The position numbers and the translations under genes are program-made. A model generated the notes under the pieces. It ran no database searches, was not told the DNA's origin, and saw only the letters and a program-made list of their open reading frames with translations. From Paralithodes platypus (taxonomy: Eukaryota; Arthropoda; Malacostraca; Decapoda; Lithodidae), in assembly GCA_032716605.1 (NCBI GenBank), contig CM064485.1, positions 33,023,722 through 33,087,721 on the forward strand: DNA of 64,000 nt, written 5' to 3'. Below, one piece after another: positions 34,000-45,031 of the stretch. Each line of letters opens with the position of its first letter. The first letter of the stretch is position 1.

Positions 34000-35336
34000 C
34001 AAATGACTATCGTGTGTGATGCACCATTGAGGTGTTTGAGGGCTTTCGTGATTTAAGAGGTTAAATACAGTTTGCACACTTATCTATGACACATAGTTGT
34101 GTAGTATATTTTTACTAGATTCATAATATGATGGTTATATACTCGTTAATGCAGTGAATATATAATAATTAACATAATTTGATACATAAATATCAGCTTA
34201 TTGAACAAGAAATTTAGTTTCATCTAATGTGGTGTGATAGGCTGGGCGAAATTTTAATACTCATTGAAGTATTGTATTTACTTCCTCTTTAGTTACTAAC
34301 AAATACGTGTTTCAGTAGACATTGGCTGAACATACGGTAATATATTCTGTAGCTGTAGAATTTGGCAGGTTGAATGTCTGCGCCTGCGCACTATAGTTTC
34401 TTTCCAACAAAACAAGCTATCGTGCGCTTTTAAGCTACCAATTTATAATCCACTATCAAATCGGGCAGCTAAATATGTTACCGGCTATTATTTCTTATTA
34501 GACCAGTGACAGGAAATCAATCAATGTGAATCAGAATGTCATAGAACACAGAGGCAGCAAATTACATACGTAGAGATGCAGGAAATTCGAAAAAGATGAT
34601 GACAATTTTTTTTACAACACTGCCTTTTCCACGGGCGACTGTTTAGGTCGTCAGCTGATCGCGGCGGGATATACGTACTGTTACACAGTGTTGCCAAGAT
34701 CTTCTTTTGTTCGCACCATTGGGCTAGTTAGGATTCGTTCAGAAGCGTAGATTTGCGAGTTTCCATTTCAAACGATATTATATTTTTGATTTACAGTGTG
34801 ATGGGGTGGATAGCATCTGAAGTATTATCCTAACTAACTAACATTGAGGAAAGCGGAATTGGGCTGGTTCTATATACTATTAAAGTTGTAGAGGTGTCGA
34901 GTGTTGAGTAGCCTATAGCTAGGCTACATTTCATACAAACATTCATCATGGCTTTCTGTTGGTTGTACTATACATGTATGGTAGCCTATGTGGTGGTGAC
35001 TGAATATCCTAATTAAGTGATTGTTTGTGAGGGGGGATTGGGACATTGATGCAGATTTGATGAGTGCATGATTGTGATAATAATGTATGTGGTATTTCAT
35101 TAATATTTAAATGATGTGACACGTAGGCCACTACTCATACAGTAGGCTATATGGGACTAGGCCTAGTTATATTTGGGGAACTCATAGTATCATGCATGCA
35201 TGGCTGTTAAAGATAAACATATCAGAAAATGTGTGTGATAGGATTAAAATAGCTGAAATTGTCTGTTGTGCGGTATTAAGTGATTGGGCTACTTTTAGGC
35301 GAGTTTGGAGATGTGATGTGCGCTGGCAACCTTGGA

Positions 35337-35372
<36 letters not shown>

Positions 35373-36030
35373 GCACGACACAATCTATAACTGAACATTT
35401 TACCTTTATTAAGACTATAATCCACATTATATTAAGATTTCCATCTGTGAGAAACTAATATCTACCGCCATTACTGCTAATGTGCACATAGATGCACAAC
35501 TAATGTCAAATTTAACAAAGTAAGTTAAGTGGGGAAGAGATGTTTACTGTCCGAGAAGTTTCGTATAATGACTATTATGGGTAGCGAACACTGGCATCAA
35601 ATTATTATGCGCTTGCCAGATCTGAAACTAGTTTATAATTGTATAATCTAATATCCAGTAAAGTGGCTAATGACGATTATTTTATAAGTTCATCTCAAGT
35701 TTTTATACATATAATTTTAATTTTAGGACATGGATACCTATCTATTAAAATATTAACAGGACTATTTTTCGAATGACTGCCATGTGTTTTTGTTTGCCTA
35801 ATCAAATATGTTTTATTAATCATAAATACTTTGTATATTGGACAATGTACTGAATAGAATGTTAGAGTTATGTCTGTAACATTCATGACTATAGAAATCC
35901 AGTGATATTTTGATGACTGCGATTTAAAAAATTCAATTCACTCGATGGCAACAAATTTAGGTTGGTGCGAACCAAAGGCGGGAAAAATAGCAGACAAATT
36001 TTGTATTGTCCCCCATTGGTGAGTGAACAT
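34000..36030. other. AT-rich DNA without recognised genes
   Basis: No domain-bearing frame was found. A (CA)n tract lies at 35340-35368. The stretch 34620-34800 has a more balanced base composition and looks less repetitive than its surroundings, but I see no exon signal to support a gene. Confidence 0.4.
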
Positions 36031-36048
36031 AAATTGATGAGACAAAAG

Positions 36049-36143
36049 GCTTTCTTTTATATTTTGTCTAGAAGTGCTATATGAGAGGATCCTCCCTACA
36101 TGTGTGAACAATACTCAATACATAGATGCACTTTGCCCCTTTG
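36049..36143 (-). pseudogene. I/Jockey-type LINE fragment
   Basis: The minus strand matches copy 1 at about 26710-26815 (TTTTGTCTAGAAGTGCTATA, TGTGTGAACAATACTCAATA). It abuts the foldback element. Confidence 0.75.
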
Positions 36144-36144
36144 G

Positions 36145-36881
36145 GAATCTGTTTTAGTGGTAGCAAGTAATGGAGAGGAATTATCTCGCCTAATCACATA
36201 TTGCTTTGTTTTGAGTGTCAGTGGGGTATTTTGAAGAAAAAAAAATTATGCCCTGGCTCTTAAGAGGACCTTCTCCTTTGCCCACCGAATTTCTTAAGAC
36301 CCAGGGCATAACAAAAAAAATCAAAATACCCCACTGGCACTCAAAACAAAGCAGTATGTGATAATGTGAGATAATTCCTCTCCATTACCTGCTACCATTC
36401 CTACATATGTGTCCCCCCCCCTCCCTCTTCCTCTCCTTCCTCAATTTTCAGTAATTTTTCCTCTCATTCCCCCTTTTATCGGGTAATTTTCAGCACGAAT
36501 TTCCCTTACGCGGTCTCTTTTACACGGCGGAGGCAGTTAGAGATCCTTGCAACACAGAGACTTGTATTGCAAGGAGCCAGTGCCGCTTTGGAGCTCGGAG
36601 AGTGAGGATGTTCGCCGCGCGGCCTCTCGCCTAATGGTACGACCGGACGGCAATAATACAACTTTTTCACCACCCAAATGCTTTCCCCTTTCTTTAATGC
36701 TCTTAAATGTTTTTATGTTCATATTAAACGTAAAATAAGCGCATATGGATAAGTAATAATCATATTTATGGTGAATATGACGATTTTCGTCAGGAATTAA
36801 CCAAAATACCTTCACCTGGCGCGACGTTTCAAATATCATAGCTCCGCTCTCCCGGGTAAATGGCCACAACCGCAGCTATGG
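36145..36881 (-). mobile_element. Foldback element with long hairpin
   Basis: Relative of 47331-47935 in inverted orientation; shared blocks include GTAAATGGCCACAA.CGCAGC and CTCCGAGCTC-like sequence, and TTGCAACACAGAGACTTGTA. Its distal part, 36159-36396, is an inverted repeat with arms of about 105 bp and a spacer of about 26 bp. It contains no transposase. Confidence 0.6.
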
Positions 36882-36904
36882 TATATATATATATATATAT
36901 ACAG

Positions 36905-36947
<43 letters not shown>

Positions 36948-36963
36948 TGTATATATATATACA

Positions 36964-37024
<61 letters not shown>

Positions 37025-37041
37025 TATATATATATATATAT
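36881..37041. repeat. (TA)n microsatellite
   Basis: TA tract between the foldback element and the Jockey-like LINE. Confidence 0.95.
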
Positions 37042-37214
37042 AACAAAAGCTACGAAGACAGACTTATCATAGCCCTCCTCAAGCAAGGTAGAATCAAAAT
37101 ACGAAAACATAACTTCAAAAAGATAGATAAGGCCTCCTTCAATAAAATAAGAAATGGTCTATGTGACAGATCACCTAGCAAGCAACTAAACAATGAAAGT
37201 AAGTAGAAACAAAT

Positions 37215-37554
37215 ATAACTAGACTAAAAATTGTTCAACATAACGTAAGACATTGGGGTGCCAGTAAAGACAATTTATCAAATACGTATCTCACTATTGA
37301 CCCTGATATAATATTAATTAACAGCCATGGCATGAACAATAATGAACATATTAGTATCTTCAACTTTGACATACATTGCAAAAATTCAAATAACGAAATA
37401 CATGATGGAGTAGCTATAGCAATAAAGAAGCAATATAAATACATAATCATTGATAATTTTGCAAGTGAGTGTTTAGCAGTAAGAATAATCACAACTATGG
37501 GCGACATTTTAATAGCAACTATATACTTTTCACCACGAAGACCATTTTTACCAG
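37215..37554 (+). pseudogene. Jockey-like endonuclease, N-terminal part
   Basis: The frame reads RLKIVQHNVRHWGASKDNLS, then DPDIILINSHGMNNN and HDGVAIAIKKQYKYIIID, the N-terminal half of an apurinic-like endonuclease. It runs into Tm-C at TTAA 37555. After the element the frame resumes with NLIDYIIPTYILDDFNCRHR at about 38040, carrying the DFN motif. Confidence 0.75.
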
Positions 37555-38039
37555 TTAACCCCTAACTATCGGCGCGCAACATAAGTCGAGTATAATAAAT
37601 CTGGACTATCTGGCGGCGCGCGACATAGGTCGTGTGGCAATTTCAGCACGTAATATTGCTGAGAGAGAGACAAGTGGTGGCAGGAGAGTAGCGAGCGTAT
37701 GACTGCTCCAGACCACCGCGGCGAACCTACTGACACAAATCCCACCTCCTCCCTCCCTCTCTCACTCACTACATACTGAATTGTATGGGGAAAGTACCGA
37801 ATTACATGCTTTTTGCACTCGTGTTGCGCGGTTGTTGCAAGAAAACTAGCCGTCATAAAAGGATCGTTATGGTGTCATTGGAAAGCTCTGTTTATGCCCT
37901 TTCAGGGATAGATACTTGTTTTACGCTCTGGGTCTTATTTAGGCATGAAAATGATCACGTAAACAGCCCTATTTTGGCTAAAAACACCCCGCTGGGCGGT
38001 ACATATAAATAAACCGCTAGCCCGCTAATAAGGTGTTAA
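37555..38039 (+). mobile_element. Tm-C MITE (copy C1)
   Basis: A 485-bp element between TTAA 37555-37558 and 38036-38039. The left end carries two CGACATA(A/G)GTCG-type palindromes whose ACAT cores start at 37579 and 37623, 44 bp apart; the first begins about 19 bp from TTAA. The body shares CTCGTGTTGCGC..TTGTTGC and GGTGTCATTGGAAAGCT with C2. It is non-coding. Confidence 0.8.
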
Positions 38040-38266
38040 TGACATATTAAATTTAATCGATTACATCATACCGACTTACATCTTAGACGACTTCAACTGT
38101 AGACATCGAATTTTTAATAACCAAGACCAAAATAACGTAGGAATTGCCTTAAACAGTCTCATCAATACAGGAAGACTAAAACATGTAAGCCCATATTTTA
38201 AGACTTGTATAGGCCACAGAAGCATGACAACACCAGACAATTTTTGTTAACAATAACAAAGCTCAC
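38040..38266 (+). pseudogene. Jockey-like endonuclease, middle part
   Basis: Continuation of the endonuclease frame with DDFNCRHRIFNNQDQNNVG and ALNSLINTGRLKHVSPYF. The glycine usual in GDFN is aspartate here. It decays before Tm-E copy E2. Confidence 0.7.
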
Positions 38267-38644
38267 TTAAGGGGACATGGGCCGTTTTTCTGGTCCCCTT
38301 TCTCCCTCATGTTTAGCCCCATTAGTTTTCAGATGTTCAGATGTTTGCCCCATTAGTTAGTCGATTTTAAGACCTTTCGCCCCATTTCTTCGTCAATATT
38401 TAGACCTTTCATGCTATTTAGGTGTCAATGTTTTCCCTGGCGAACGATAGTGAGCCTCTAATGTTGGAAGAGCCGGCCTTCGGCCGGGAAATTTTTCTAC
38501 CGAAAAATGTACAAATTAATCTAGAAGGGGGATCTAATGGATGTTTTTTTAAATTTGATGGAGGTCTAGGGAGGAAACTAGACAAAATTATGAATACATG
38601 CAAATATCGTCCAAAAAGTGACCCCCCCCCCCCCCTCTCCCTAA
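38267..38644 (+). mobile_element. Tm-E MITE (copy E2)
   Basis: Left TTAA at 38267-38270; right end mutated to CTAA (38641-38644). It matches E1 closely through GCCCCATTAGTTTTCAGATG and the CCGGCCTTCGGCCGGGAA palindrome. A C run lies near the right end. It lies in the LINE endonuclease region; SDHC of the endonuclease follows it. Confidence 0.8.
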
Positions 38645-39317
38645 ACTACTATGTTGAATCAGGACCACTTACGATAAGTGACCATTGCCGATTATTATGT
38701 CCTTATCAACTTCACCTATACAAACACCAACAAGCAAAGAAAGACTGATTATGAGTAAAGCTAACTGGGATAATTTTAGAAATGAACTATCTACACATGT
38801 AGTACACAACCTAAATAATAAAAAGCATGCATAAATAGATATTGAAGTGGTTAAAGCTGCAATCAATAATAATATTCCCAAAACTAAATATATGACTATC
38901 CCCCGTAATAAAGTAACCAATAAAATTAAAATATTACAAGCTGTATATCAAAATATTCAACAATATATGAATTTATACGGACCTGACAGACTACTAATAA
39001 ATAATATAAGAATAATACAAGCACAATTGCAGGATGAATGCATTAAAATAAAAAAAGACAAATAGTAAGAAATACTAACTTAAGTTACACAACCAATCCA
39101 ACAGATTTTTGGGACAGTATTAAAAAAACTAATGGGCAATTCACAACATCATACAATTTTTTTTAAAGACCATAATGGAAGAGATCTGTCAGAAAACCAT
39201 GAAATAAAATCAGCCTTTAGAAGAGTATGGAGTAATATTTTTCAGATAGGTAATAAAGAAAACCAAGATTTCGATCAGGAGCATGAAGAACAAATTAGAA
39301 GGAACATGCAAACTTAA
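38645..39317 (+). pseudogene. Jockey-like LINE, endonuclease end and linker
   Basis: The sequence begins with YVESGPLTISDHC, the SDH motif of the endonuclease, and then has linker frames such as VVKAAINNNIPKTKYMTIPR and AFRRVWSNIFQIGN. Frameshifts are frequent. It ends in the 54-bp array. Confidence 0.65.
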
Positions 39318-39957
39318 GTGAATAGAACTATCCCCTGTAACCAAATAGACATGAACAATATGCAAACTAAAGTGAATAGAACAACCCCCTGTAACCAAAT
39401 AGACATGAACAATATGCAAACTAAAGTGAATAGAACAACCCCCTGTAACCAAATAGACATGAACAATATGCAAACTTAAGTGAATAGAACAACCCCCTGT
39501 AACCAAATAGACATGAACAATATGCAAACTAAAGTGAATAGAACAACCCCCTGTACCCAAATAGACATGAACAATATGCAAACTAAAGTGAATAGAACAA
39601 CCCCCTGTAACCAAATAGACATGAACAATATGCAAACTAAAGTGAATAGAACTACCCCCTGTAACCAAATAGACATGAACAATATGCAAACTTAAGTGAA
39701 TAGAACTACCCCCTGTAACCAAATAGACATGAACAATATGCAAACTAAAGTGAATAGAACAACCCCCTGTACCCAAATAGACATGAACAATATGCAAACT
39801 TAAGTGAATAGAACAACCCCCTGTAACCAAATAGACATGAACAATATGCAAACTAAAGTGAATAGAACAACCCCCTGTAACCAAATAGACATGAACAATA
39901 TGCAAACTAAAGTGAATAGAACTACCCCCTGTAACCAAATAGACGTGAACAATATGA
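39318..39957. repeat. 54-bp tandem repeat, 11 full units plus a partial
   Basis: Unit starts fall at 39318 + 54n, through to 39912. In the LINE frame a unit encodes VNRTTPCNQIDMNNMQTK. Some units have TAA in place of the last AAA codon, and there are few other variants (ACA/ACT, AAC/ACC). It is placed between the linker and the RT. The long frames on both strands here are due to the repeat length being a multiple of three. Confidence 0.95.
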
Positions 39958-40134
39958 ATGTAGATCCCATAACTGAAGGCGAACTATTCTATATTATTAG
40001 GACTTTCAAGGAAAAAGCACCTGGACTATCAGGCATAACACGATATATGGGTTTGAATTTGCCACAACATGTTATCAAAGGGTTTACTCACATAATTAAT
40101 GCCTCTCTATCAGCCGGCTATTATCCAAAACCCT
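39958..40134 (+). pseudogene. Jockey-like LINE, start of reverse transcriptase
   Basis: The frame reads VDPITEGELFYIIRTFKEKA, then LPQHVIKGFTHIINASLSAG and YYPKPFK. This precedes the first RT motif. The sequence is interrupted exactly at TTAA 40135 and resumes at 40943 with TATMIFIPKPDKDKSQ in the same frame. Confidence 0.75.
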
Positions 40135-40504
40135 TTAAGGGGGGATGGTTAACTTTTTGGGCGATTTTTGCATGTATTCATTATTTTTCTAGTTTCCTCC
40201 CTAGACCTCCGTCAAATTTAAAAAAAACATCCATTAGATCCCTCTTCTAGATTAATTTGTACATTTTTCGGTAGAAAAATGTCCTGGCCGAAGGCCGGTT
40301 CTTCCAACATTACAGGCTCACTATCGTTCGCCAGGGAAAAAATTGACACCTAAATAGCACGAAAGGTCTAAATATTGACGAAAAAATAGGGCGAAAGGTC
40401 TTGAAATCGACTAACTAATTGGGCAAACATCTTAACATCTGAAAACTAATGGGGCTAAACATGAGGGAGAAAGTGGTCCCGAAAACCAGCCCATCCCCCC
40501 TTAA
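40135..40504 (-). mobile_element. Tm-E MITE (copy E3)
   Basis: Inverted relative to E1 and E2. TTAA lies at 40135-40138 and 40501-40504, with ends TTAAGGGGGGATGG on both strands. Its right TTAA is also the left TTAA of Tm-B copy B2. It carries the CGGCCGAAGGCCGG palindrome. Confidence 0.85.
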
Positions 40505-40942
40505 CCCACAGAACCCCAGCGACGCAAACCATGCGTCCTCAATGTATGTAACGCTAAACCCCAGCGACGCAAACCATGCGTCCTGGCCAGTCCGGTCCCA
40601 ATTACTCCGGTTCTATGGCACCTAGAGGGCTCAGATTTATATGGAAACTGTGTAAGTATCCCACGCAACCTTGACAATGGTTGAAAACTCTCAAAGTCCA
40701 ACCGCGTGCGCGTGAGCGCGCAAAAACCGGTATTTTGGGTGTATTTGCCTACAATTTTTTACTCTTGTAAAATCGACTTTCGGGGGCTCCGTAGGACCAT
40801 TTTTTGAGCTTTTTGATCGGTTTTTCGTTGGTTTTCCTTCATTTCTAACCCATTCGCTATCGTTTCTGGAAAAAACAAAAATCAAAACAGCCGGTCCCTG
40901 GTGGTACATTTATTATAAACTAGCTGGTCCTCAGTGGGTTAA
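40501..40942 (-). mobile_element. Tm-B MITE (copy B2)
   Basis: 442 bp, inverted relative to B1. TTAA lies at 40501-40504 and 40939-40942. Beside the left TTAA are two CCAGCGACGCAAACCATGCG boxes, with GACGC at 40521 and 40566 (45 bp apart). The inner body matches B1 closely. It is non-coding. Confidence 0.85.
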
Positions 40943-41332
40943 AACAGCAACAATGATCTTCATCCCCAAACCGGATAAAGACAAATCACAGATCATAAAT
41001 TATAGGCCAATATCACTCTTAGAAATGTTTGGACACCTGTATAAGAAAATATTAAATCATAGACTACAAAACCTAATAGATCATAAAATAATCACGAGAC
41101 AAAACGGATTTCGACACAAAAGAGGCACTCATACTGCTATTGGACTAACAACGGAGATTATAGCTCGAAAACAGAGTGCAGCAAACAATCATAGTATTAA
41201 GAGATGTTGCTAAAGCCTTTGACAAGGTTTGGCATCTGAGTTTAAAATACAAAATACTAACATTAGGCTTACCTGTTGAATATGAAAGAATACCATGTAA
41301 TTATCTAGACGATCGTTATGCCCAGATATCGA
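40943..41332 (+). pseudogene. Jockey-like reverse transcriptase, N-terminal part
   Basis: The frame has ATMIFIPKPDKDKSQIINYR, then PISLLEMFGHLYKKILNHRL and QNGFRHKRGTHTAIGLTTEI. A frameshift near 41170 follows. The next frame has VLRDVAKAFDKVWHLSLKYK, where the usual DV.KAFD motif keeps its aspartate as RDVAKAFD. It is interrupted at TTAA 41333 by Tm-C. Confidence 0.8.
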
Positions 41333-41821
41333 TTAACACTCAAGCCGCGGGTCCCGACATATGTCGAGTGAGAGAATAGTGGCCTATCCCGCGTGGCCCG
41401 ACAATAGTCGAAAGGGATGTTGGGCACATTATTGGCTCTGAGAGAGAGTCCACGCGTTGGGAGGACGACAAGCGGGCTCTAACCGCTCGGCATGGACCGA
41501 GCGAGGTAACTGAGCTCCCCACCACAACCCTCCACACCCCTGGTCTCGAGGAGAACAAGGAAAATCTCAAGATATTACCGTATTTTTGGGTTTTTGCCCT
41601 CGTGTTGCGCAATTGTTGCAAAGAGAACCAGTGGTCGTACAAGGATGATTCAGGTGTCATTGGAAAGCTATATTATCGCCCTTTCACGGATACATAATTG
41701 TATTACGCTCTGGCTCTTGTTTATGCATGAAAAAGAGCATGGAATGAAGCTCGTTTAGGGTAAATATGCCCACCACAAAGGTAGTAGAAAATTACAAACA
41801 TCCCCGTCCGTAAGGGGTTAA
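41333..41821 (+). mobile_element. Tm-C MITE (copy C2)
   Basis: A 489-bp element between TTAA 41333-41336 and 41818-41821. The left end has the perfect palindrome CGACATATGTCG (41355-41366) and CGACAATAGTCG (41399-41410), starts 44 bp apart, the first 18 bp after TTAA. The body matches C1 in its second half. It is non-coding. Confidence 0.85.
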
Positions 41822-42640
41822 CACCTACGTATTGGTCAAAGCTTCCCATTACTAAGTGGTGTAACCACAAGGAGGGTGCCACTCACCAACACTCTATGTA
41901 ATCTATACATCTGACCTATCGCCCCCGATACCAAACACAGAATATATCCAATTTGCAGAGGACATTACCCAAATTATAATGTCCCCAAGCAAATCTGAAA
42001 ATATTACCAGAAACATTGTAAAACGTGCCATCATATCAATTAACAAATTTGAACATAAATGGAAAATCGGAACAATAATAAGAACATTTAAAGTAATACC
42101 ACTACACAGGATGAGCTATCCAGAGCTAATAATTGATAATAACAAAATTGATTTACAGTAATGAAGGGAAATACTGGGACTACACATAACAAAGAGTGGA
42201 TATAGTAAACACATAAGAATATACTGTATATCACAGAACAAAAGCTCTACTTACAAAACTAAATCAATTCCGTGAGGCTTCAATAGAGGTAAAAACAAAA
42301 TTATATATGGCATTAATTCGTCCATTACTATCTTACCCAGCAATGCCACTCAATGCGTCATCGAATCCCCAAATATATAAAACAAATCTTTGAGGTAAAT
42401 ATACAATGTTAAATTTCCAGAATTGTACACAAACGAAGACCTTCATTATAATGCAAACATGTTACTAATAAACATCATAATTAACATACAGGCTACATAA
42501 TTCTGGAATAAAATCAACCAACTTGATATTTCTGACCAGGATCAATGACTATGCAGAGACGTTGAACAAGAAAGAGTTACAAATGCTTCTTTCAAAAGTA
42601 GCCAAGATGCAATACCTATTAGAGATCCACCACCTCTTTA
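41822..42640 (+). pseudogene. Jockey-like LINE, reverse transcriptase end and 3' region
   Basis: The frame resumes after TTAA and includes PQGGCHSPTLYVIYTSDL (RT motif with an altered PQGS.LSP box) and EYIQFAEDITQI, where the catalytic FADD box reads FAED. The downstream frame has KSENITRNIVKRAIISINKF. It decays into AT-rich sequence by about 42640. It is non-functional. Confidence 0.65.
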
Positions 42641-42689
42641 CATACACTAATGAGGTATAGCTGGTAAGAGGTAAGAATAATAACAATCC

Positions 42690-43570
42690 GTTACATGATC
42701 AACAGGTATTGACTCGGTTTGCTGGGGGTTTATCGCCTCCAGCAGCAGAGTACAATGCAGATCAGTATGGTGTATGCATTTAGAAGAACCGTTGCCGGGT
42801 CGACAGGTATTGACTGAGTTGCTGGGGGCTAACCACCTCCAGCAGCCTAGTACAATGCAGATTGGGAAGCAAATGTGATCACAACTTAAGCCAGAAATAA
42901 CTGTAAAACAAATTGTAATAAGCAACTAGACCACTAGAAAATTATATTAATTATATACAAGAATTGGCATGGACTGTGCTGTTGGGGTGCAAGCAATATC
43001 AGCAGCATAATAAAATGACTGTTTGTTGCCAGTAGATCAAACATATTTAAACTTTATTATAACTTAACACTTATTTTGACTTAACACTTATTTTGACTTT
43101 CCGAACAATACTTACCGAACTAGACTTTGGTGGTAGAAGGCCTAGCCAGCAGTACTTTGTATCCTAAGACCTACCGTTTGGGGGCCAGTACCGCGCCTCC
43201 CCTGGTAGCACTGACTGGGGGGGGGGGGGGGTATTTTTCCGTGCCCTATCATAACTATCTCGCAGTACCACATACATGGAGCTAACCCCAAGAGCCTCTG
43301 CAGCTGGTGCACTGCTGCATCTAGCTGGGTTAGAATCCAAATAATCGACGGGCTCTATAAATGGACTCTGGTGATAGGGGGCCTTGCTAGCAGCAATTTG
43401 TATCTCACGACTCACCATTAGGGGGCCAGCACTGAGCCTCCCCTGGTAGCACCGACTGGGGGAGGTTACTCTCTGTGTCCTATTATAACTATCGCGCAGC
43501 ACCACTTAGGCCTACATGGAATATACCCCATGAGACCCGCTGCAGCTGTTGCATTGCTGCATCTGCAAGG
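42690..43570. repeat. Two local tandem duplications
   Basis: A unit with ACAGGTATTGACT, GCTGGGGG and CCTCCAGCAGC occurs at 42703 and 42801, about 99 bp apart. A longer unit with GGGGGCCAGTACCGCGCCTC, CCCTGGTAGCAC.GACTGGGG and CTGCAGCTG.TGCA.TGCTGCAT occurs at about 43138 and 43380, 240 bp apart. No coding is recognised. Confidence 0.65.
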
Positions 43571-44250
43571 GTTTAAATTCCAAATAACCTAACCAAAACA
43601 TAATATATAACCCTATCATGACTATCTAGTGTGATATAAATACAACTTCCAAATGTATAATTGGTATAATAGTATAATATAATATGGTATATGGAATAAT
43701 AAATGAATGCAAAAAACATTCAACTACTTTTGTACATATTGAATTGTGTATATAAATGGATTTTAAGTATGACTGAATCTCTGACTAGTATCCAATAACG
43801 GTTCCTAAGGCAACATTTGATGCGTATTACCAGTGGGTGCCAACCAGTGGGGATGGATGACGTGACCCATGTGTGTCACGCCATCTGTTGCAGGGTGTGC
43901 TCGGGAGGGCGTGTTATTAAACAAAAATATATACTGTATATATGAAAATTTAATGTTAGTACTTTGATTGTGATGGGAATTACTTTTAACGTTTATTTTT
44001 CAGATGGGAATTAATTTGTAGTAATTTGTTGAGATATGGTAATATCACATAATAAGAATATTAAAAATAGTATATTTAGTACATCAATTATAATGCTATA
44101 CAGTAATTTAATAACAGCACACAATGAACCTCTATGAGAACTATGAACCTCTTTGCAGTAATAATAGCAGTGGAACATGGATGGACAAAACAGTTGTTTA
44201 ACAAATTACCTATATTAATAAATGTAACAATGAAGTATTCTGGTTGATCC
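43571..44250. other. AT-rich DNA without recognised features
   Basis: No domain-bearing frame, transposon end or repeat match was noticed. Confidence 0.4.
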
Positions 44251-44447
44251 CAGAAATCTTTCTTGCTCCTACTTTATTTCCGTTTCTATCTTTACCTACA
44301 TCTAGAAACCAATCCCAAAAAACCCACCCATAAGAGCCCCCCAAATCTTCCTATCCCTCCCTCACACCTGCCCCCATCATTGGACAATATACTGTTCTTA
44401 CTTTCCTTTAGCCATCCAACCATCCAAGTCCTCATTCACTTCACGGT

Positions 44448-44480
44448 CACTGAAGAAGCTCCAGGAGGAGCGAAAACGTG
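44448..44480 (+). other. Hairpin like the one at the PLE2 3' end
   Basis: CAC and GTG form an outer helix around CTGAAGA on one side and GAAAAC on the other. The inner helix GCTCC/GGAGC (44458-44462 and 44467-44471) closes a four-base loop. The preceding 200 bp are C-rich, as in the PLE2 3' UTR, so this may be a PLE 3' end. No GIY-YIG coding was found upstream. Confidence 0.4.
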
Positions 44481-45031
44481 TTCTGGCAATGTACTATGTG
44501 AGCTCAACCACAAGTACTAACAAAAATGAAATACATAGACATCTTAAGACAACTTTCTGTGGAAGACAAGAATGCCCTCAGAAGAAAAAAAAAATTGGCA
44601 AGAAACTTTGCAATAATCAACTTGCCATAACCTTTAATGAAATATGTTTGAGAGAAAATCTCCTGCCCATATATACAAAGAATATAATATACAGTTGGTC
44701 CTCCGGTAACGCGAGTTTTAGAAACGCGGATTTTGTGGCACGCGGTACACACCAAATATCCAAAATGTTACTAACGCGGTCAATACTTACAATGACGCGG
44801 GGTCCAGCTGGGCAGTTTTCTCTCACCTGGGCCTGGCGAGGCTGTTCCGTCTCCATCCCTGGTCCAGTGACGTCACTTGCGGCTCATCCGGGTATGTTAT
44901 TCCCTCCCCAGCGTCCTTCCCCAGTTCCACCATTGTTCGCCTCACGTACTGACCCCCCCCCCACCGCGTGTGTTGTAACACACGCCGTGGTTCTCAAAGT
45001 GCCTTTTTTTCTGTGACCTAACCTCGCCGCC

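Larger units (their letters stand above)
37042..42640 (+). mobile_element. Jockey-like LINE with five nested TTAA elements
   Basis: Plus-strand remnants in order: end of ORF1 (RLIIALLKQGRIKI, stop at 37204), endonuclease, linker, a 54-bp tandem array, reverse transcriptase and decayed 3' region. Tm elements interrupt it at 37555-38039, 38267-38644, 40135-40504, 40501-40942 and 41333-41821. It is AT-rich and has many stops outside the better-preserved stretches. It is a different family from the LINE at 26-30 kb. Confidence 0.8.

Noticed and set aside
34620..34800. Possible promoter or first exon of a host gene
   Set aside because: Balanced base composition only; no frame, splice or core promoter signal that I can defend.
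39210..39938. 242-codon minus-strand frame with an 18-residue repeat
   Set aside because: Shadow of the 54-bp tandem repeat, whose period is a multiple of three; the plus-strand frame is the one that continues the LINE.
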